A stretch of DNA of 64,000 nt from Entomortierella parvispora (lineage: Eukaryota; Mortierellomycota; Mortierellomycetes; Mortierellales; Mortierellaceae): positions 3,968,001-4,032,000 of the forward strand of contig OY752141.1 in the NCBI GenBank assembly GCA_963573315.1, written 5' to 3'. A program made the position numbers and the translations under genes. Under the pieces are notes generated by a model. The model searched no databases. It saw nothing but the letters and a program-made list of their open reading frames with translations, and was not told where the DNA came from. This document shows positions 59,254 to 64,000 of the stretch, piece after piece. The number at the start of each line of letters is the position of its first letter. The stretch's first letter is position 1.

Positions 59254-61134
59254 ATGGTGACTGAGAACGTCTATGAGCTCTGTCACGCAACAGAGACTGT
59301 CAGCTCTGTCCTTGCCAAGGACCCAACCGCCGCGCCCGGTGAGGTCATCAAGAAGCTCTATGGAGGCCACAAGAAAGTCCTCGACCATGACCCTGAAAAG
59401 GACCGACCACCAGCCTCGGCTCGGGAGCAAGAGCTGGCCTTGCAATGTGGACACTGGGGCCCAACCCAGCCAAGCCCGCTCTTCCTGCAAGCCTATGCGG
59501 ATGCTCTAAGCTGTCTGGAAGAAGACCCCATGGCTGGACTGGTCTCTCCTCCATTGATGGGTTCTCATGGAACCATGCCTCTCACCGTCATTGCTCCATT
59601 GGCCGACATCATTCGACATGTTTCCAACATGATTGTGCGGGCTGAGCAAGAAGTTTTCTTCATCACATGTTCATGGTCACCATCCATCGCGCAGAAACTG
59701 ATCAAGGATGCCCTCATTGAGCTTTCCAGACGAGCTGGTGCGAGGGGACAAAGAGTGGTGGTGAAGTTGATGTTTGACAAGGCCACACCTGCGAACGCCC
59801 TCCGTCCGCATCAGGTCGTCAAACCAGAGGTCTACGCCGGCGAGAAGATTCAGCTGCCCAAGCCGGAGGAAATTCCGAACCTGGACCTGGAGGTCATCAG
59901 TCTTCACGAATTGGTCTTGGGGACTCTGCACGCCAAGTTTTGTATCGTGGATCGCAAGGCGGCCGCAGTGATGAGCAACAACATGGAGGACAACGACAAC
60001 TTGGAGATGATGACCCATGTTGAAGGACCCATTGTCGATAGCTTGTACGACACCGCACTCACCACTTGGAACAACCATCTCAACCCGCCTCTTCCATCCC
60101 ACAATGCACCTGCTACAAGAGGTGGCCTGCCCACATCCGATCAAGAGCCCGTGTACACGGGTCGTAGCCCAGCTCCCACTCCACAAGAAATCACCAAGGA
60201 TGGCCAAGGAGTCCGTCTTCCCGCACACATGCCCGATGACCCACATTGGGACGCCGATATCCAGGGTGAAATGTTGCGCGTGCAATCCTGCTACTCCACA
60301 AAGCTGGATGAGTCCCACCTCCAAGCTGTCAACCGCGAGCTCAATCTTGCGTGCAAGAAAAAGATCCCGCCCACTGGACCCGAGATCCCTGAAGGTGAAG
60401 AAATGACACCCTATATCACCACCATCACACCCAGCCCCGTTCCCATGGCCCTGGTCTCGCGTCCACCTTATGGTCCCATCAACACAAACAACGTGTTCGT
60501 ACCTCAGAACGAGGCGTGGCTTTCCTGCATTCGCAACGCGCAGCGCAACGTCTTCATTCAAACACCGAATCTCAACGCTGCTCCCCTCATCCCAGCCCTT
60601 GCTGCCGCGCTGAAGCGCGGTGTTGAGGTCACGTACTACGTCTGTTTTGGGTACAATGACGCTGGTGAAATCATCCCTGGTCAAGGCGGTACGAATGACC
60701 AGGCTGCACAGGAGCTCGTTCGATCCATCACTGCGGAAGAACGTCAGCGCCTCCGCATTTGCTATTATGTGGGCAAGGATCAAGACCATCCTATCCACCA
60801 GAGTTTCAAGGAGAGGAGCTGCCACATCAAGCTCTTGATCGTGGACGACCATGTAGGAATCCAGGGAAGTGGCAATCAGGATACGCAGAGCTGGTACCAT
60901 AGTCAAGAGATCAACATCATGCTGGACAGCGAGGAAATTTGTCGCAGGTGGAGAGAAACCATTGAGCGGAATCAAAATACTGCAAGATTTGGTGTTTCGA
61001 GTGAAGATGGCGTTTGGAGGGACCAGGATGGCAATGTGGGGCCTGGATACATGGGAAACCCTGGGCCGGTAGAGGGCCTTTTTAAGGGAGTGGCCGGCAT
61101 GTTGAAGAAAATGAAGGACAAGGGAGGCTTTTAG
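59254..61134 (+). CDS. Phospholipase D-superfamily protein with two HKD motifs
   Basis: Predicted phosphodiesterase or phosphatidyltransferase of the PLD superfamily, intronless, 626 residues. HKD motif 1 is LHAKFCIVDRKAAAVMSNN (His, Lys and Asp present). HKD motif 2 is CHIKLLIVDDHVGIQGSGNQ, with the GSGN that follows Asp in active members. Each lies in a half-domain (IAPLADIIRHVSNMIVRAEQ and AWLSCIRNAQRNVFIQTPNL), giving the usual pseudo-dimer. There is no signal peptide or PX/PH domain, so it is not a classical eukaryotic PLD; it resembles the cardiolipin-synthase-like fungal group. The Met at 59254 was chosen for its CACCATGG context and pyrimidine-rich leader; the open frame extends upstream. 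A poly(A) signal lies about 60 nt after the stop. Confidence 0.88.
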   Translation: MVTENVYELCHATETVSSVLAKDPTAAPGEVIKKLYGGHKKVLDHDPEKDRPPASAREQELALQCGHWGPTQPSPLFLQAYADALSCLEEDPMAGLVSPPLMGSHGTMPLTVIAPLADIIRHVSNMIVRAEQEVFFITCSWSPSIAQKLIKDALIELSRRAGARGQRVVVKLMFDKATPANALRPHQVVKPEVYAGEKIQLPKPEEIPNLDLEVISLHELVLGTLHAKFCIVDRKAAAVMSNNMEDNDNLEMMTHVEGPIVDSLYDTALTTWNNHLNPPLPSHNAPATRGGLPTSDQEPVYTGRSPAPTPQEITKDGQGVRLPAHMPDDPHWDADIQGEMLRVQSCYSTKLDESHLQAVNRELNLACKKKIPPTGPEIPEGEEMTPYITTITPSPVPMALVSRPPYGPINTNNVFVPQNEAWLSCIRNAQRNVFIQTPNLNAAPLIPALAAALKRGVEVTYYVCFGYNDAGEIIPGQGGTNDQAAQELVRSITAEERQRLRICYYVGKDQDHPIHQSFKERSCHIKLLIVDDHVGIQGSGNQDTQSWYHSQEINIMLDSEEICRRWRETIERNQNTARFGVSSEDGVWRDQDGNVGPGYMGNPGPVEGLFKGVAGMLKKMKDKGGF

Positions 61135-61193
61135 AAAAAATACCTTGATCTGCCTCAGAGGGCTTTGTTCACTTGAACAGTCCCCTTCATCGC

Positions 61194-61199
61194 AATAAA
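61194..61199 (+). terminator. Poly(A) signal AATAAA of the PLD-like gene
   Basis: Canonical hexamer about 60 nt downstream of the stop codon. Confidence 0.5.
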
Positions 61200-61355
61200 C
61201 TTCTAAAGAAACGACGTCAGTCTATCCACAGTGTCATGATGAGAGGGAAAGTGAGGAATAAGGAAACAATTGTGATCATCCAAGGAACTCCTGAACCTGA
61301 GGAAGGCACTTCGGATTCTTTTTATTGAAGAAAAAAAAAAAGAAAAAACAAAACT

Positions 61356-64000
61356 TCAAGAGACCACCATCTCAGTCTTCTTGCCCTGCTGAACCACAGT
61401 CTCCAATTGCTTGACCATGGCCAGCAACCTTTGGATCTCCTTGTTGGCATCCTGAACCACCAGGTCGTCAGCGGTGTCAACGGTCATTGTCGATGTCGCA
61501 CCCTTGCTGCTTCCCTCTTTGCTATCAGAAGAAGAACCCTCCTCCTCTTCTTCCTCAACAACCTGTTCAGAGAGACTGGGTCGACTCAAAGAAGAGCTGT
61601 TTTTGCGACTTAATCGTCCGCTTCCACTGGAGCGTCTTGATAAAGAGGGAGAAGGACAGTTCAGGTCCAAAGGCTCAGCAACAGAAAAGGCCGTAGCAGT
61701 CGTAGAAGTCGAGCAAGGCCGACTTGTGTTCGCAGAGGCCGACGACGAAGAGCTTGAGGAAGAAGCGGAGGAGAGGGATTCGTCCAATTGAAGCTGTCGA
61801 TCGAGCTCCAAAAGACTTTCTCGAAGGACCTTGCGAAGATCACCGCTTCTACGAGTACCAGGACCGCCGGACCCACTGCCTTGACTGGAACGCCATGATG
61901 AACGTTGAGTCGGCGACTCATCACCGCTTTGATGTTGCTGCTGCTGCTGCTGCAAGAGTTTCGAGAGTCGGATTTGGTCAGAAAGACGGGCCGCGGGGGA
62001 ATGAGAACCCGATTTGTGCTTTTCCTTGTCCGAGGCCTTGTTGCTGCTGTTGTGCTCTTGCGACATCATTCGGGTCTGAAGAAGCAAGTCTTGATTACGA
62101 AGCTCGAGCGTTCTGATATGACCCTCGACAGTGGACTGTAGTTGAGTCAAACTCGCTTGAAGCGTTGTGGCAGGATCCTCTTCCTTATCTTCAAGTCTTG
62201 GACTCTGGCTCTGTTCTTGATCATCACCGCTGGTGCAAGTAGGGGACTTGCCATTGTTGTTGCAGCTGTTGCGGTCGATCGAGGATTGAAAGCTGCATAC
62301 CCAGTTCTGGATGCTGAAGAACTGGTCCTGGAATGAACCCAACTTCTCGTCCTTTTGAAGGAGCTCCTCGTTCAATTCCCTGACATACTTTTCCATCAAC
62401 TCAATCTTTTCCATTTCCTCCTGGACCTTGGAAGCAACTTGAAGTCCGCTCAATTGAGCAATGTTGGAGGATGCATCAACGAAAGGACACTGTTGTTGTT
62501 GATTCTGGTTGGAAGAGGAGGCTGCAGAAAAGAGAATGCTCTGAACCTTGAGTCGATAATTCTCTTTTTTACACTTCATCTTTTCCTCCTTCTCCTCGGC
62601 GCGAGCTCTCTCGGTCTGCATCACTTGTCGGGACAGCTCTCGGTTCTCACCGTCCAACCGTCTCAACCCTGCATTCAAGACTGCGGTCTCGTGCTGCATC
62701 AAGGCCTTTTGGACAGTCATCAATCGCGTCCAGGAAAAATGTAACCTTTGAGAGATTTGATCCATTTTCTTGGTAGAGGATTGATACTGGGCCGTCGCAG
62801 CCATGACCGCCTCTTTGTTCGAGCTGGATTCATGGAGTCGAATCAAGGAAATGGACGCTTCACGGATCCGGTGCTCAATGTGCATAGAAACATTCATGGT
62901 CTCGATCAACAATTGGAGATCGTCTTGTTCCTGTTCACCAAAGTAGCAAGAAAGAAAAAAAAAATCAAAAAACGAGATTAAAAAAACAGATCTGATCGCG
63001 TTTCGCGTTTTTTTTTCTCCACGTGCAGGGGAGGGGAGAAATAGTTTGAAACGTGTTTTACCTTTTTCAGATCGAAAAGTTGATCGTCGTCCATGACCTT
63101 GTAGACACGGCTGGTCTTTGCACATTCGCTGACGACTTTCTGGACTTGGATAGGGTCCATGGAACGAAACACGTCCTGGGGGATGATCCCCGTACAGGCA
63201 CTCCCCTTTCTTCGCAGGGGCGAGGGCGAGGGCGAAGCCGAGCTTAGGCCTGAAGACGGGGGTGGGGATGACATTCCATTTTGCAGGTCAAACGGGGAAT
63301 CCAGGGCCACGGAGGCACGCACAGACTTGGGACTCATCATTGCTGCAGCTGCAGCCGTCGTCGTCATCGCCATCGTCGTGATCGGGTGCGGTAAATGGGT
63401 GATGTGGTTCACAAAGTCCAGACTCTCTTTGCGGGTACGAATGGGTCGTGGACTGCCAGAAGTTTGGCGATGATGTTGAGCAAATGGTGGAGGAGGAGGA
63501 GGAGGGGAGGAAGAGTCCAAAGTACCCACGGGCGTCGGTGGAAGCTCCTTGCTGTGTCGGCTCCTACCTATTGGAGCGGCACTCTCAAGGGCAAAGACGC
63601 CATTGCTATTGTTGTTGCTGCTGCCGCAGTTGCCAAGGTGGCTGTCATTAGGGTTGGGGTTGTGAATAGGGCTAATATTAGGGTGGTGGGGGTCGTTGGA
63701 GATGGTGCGGGCAGCGCTATAATCGGGCAAGGATTCGTCCGAGAAGATTTGGTGACGGGTCAGATACCGTTGTCTTTGCAAAGGAGAAGAGTTTTCTTCA
63801 TTGCTCACTTGCCGAGAGTGATGTTCTTGCAATTTAGGAGCTGTGGCTCGGGAAGGGGATCGTTTCTGAAGAGTAGGGGAGCGGGCTCGCTCCGGCAGTG
63901 AGTGGTCATTAAAGGTAGTATTGATGTACAGGTCAGTCTCTTCTAGACATTCGGTGATCGGTGCTGGTGGGGCCGTTAATGAGAATTGGTTCATCAACGA
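61356..64000 (-). CDS. Uds1-like (up-regulated during septation) coiled-coil protein, 5'-truncated
   Basis: Exons from the right edge to 63062, then 62930-61356. The 5' end is outside the window. The first visible part is a disordered Ser/Pro/His-rich region with poly-Pro and poly-Ala tracts. Across the splice junction lies the domain used for the call: DQLFDLKKEQDDLQLLIETM, then HIEHRIREASISLIRLHESS. This matches the conserved helix of fungal Uds1 proteins, which are linked to septation. Long coiled coils follow (RRLDGENRELSRQVMQTERA and KVQEEMEKIELMEKYVRELN), then a Ser/Glu-rich tail and a final short coiled coil. Partners and exact role are unknown. The Uds1 assignment rests on one motif and should be treated as probable. 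Confidence 0.7.

Noticed and set aside
59677-60975. 432-codon minus-strand ORF
   Set aside because: Antisense to the PLD-like gene, which has clear HKD motifs on the plus strand.
1-64000. CRISPR arrays or bacterial operons
   Set aside because: No spaced direct repeats were seen, and all genes are intron-bearing or eukaryotic in type.

Overview
The window reads as a chromosome segment of a filamentous early-diverging fungus, most likely a Mortierella-type Mucoromycota species. That placement is an inference. The evidence is short spliceosomal introns (about 45-400 nt) in nearly every gene, fungal-type proteins (Mediator subunit 5, a DUF3020 protein, Pab2/PABPN1, SFT2, an Uds1-type septation protein, an F-box protein), long Gln/His/Ser/Gly-rich tracts, and T-rich intergenic DNA. 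Gene models were spliced by hand; every multi-exon model listed as complete stays in frame from start to stop.

Left part (1-24 kb): the 3'-truncated end of a Ser/Thr kinase (-), a small four-helix membrane protein (+), a SETD6/Rubisco-LSMT-like SET methyltransferase (+), Mediator subunit 5 (+), a DUF3020 protein (+), an exonuclease-RRM-RanBP2 zinc-finger protein (-), a 17-exon GH2 beta-mannosidase (-) with a 318-bp hairpin MITE inside one intron, and a secreted subtilase with a PA domain (+). Middle (24-36 kb): a 2963-residue protein resembling the N-terminal half of BEACH proteins (+), then the nuclear poly(A)-binding protein Pab2/PABPN1 (-).

The most striking region is 36733-45884. It is a complete 9152-bp DNA transposon with 21-bp terminal inverted repeats (20/21 identical) and a perfect 8-bp target-site duplication (GCGAGAGG). 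It carries three intact genes: a Mutator-like (MULE) transposase with a SWIM zinc finger (+), a Myb/SANT-like DNA-binding protein (+), and, transcribed outward to the left end, a 1221-residue protein that joins a FEN1/XPG-type flap-nuclease domain to a Fanzor (eukaryotic TnpB-like, RNA-guided nuclease) core. All catalytic residues of both nucleases appear present, with the Fanzor glutamate in the rearranged position. The Fanzor stop codon lies only 109 nt from the inner edge of the left repeat, which is where a Fanzor guide RNA would be expected. The element inserted into what had been a short head-to-head promoter between the Pab2 and SFT2 genes.

Right part (46-64 kb): SFT2-like Golgi protein (+), long-form tRNase Z (-), a BAHD-like acyltransferase lacking the catalytic histidine (-), a CofD/YvcK-like protein (-), an F-box protein (+), a phospholipase D-superfamily protein with two HKD motifs (+), and the 3' part of an Uds1-like coiled-coil protein that runs off the right edge (-).
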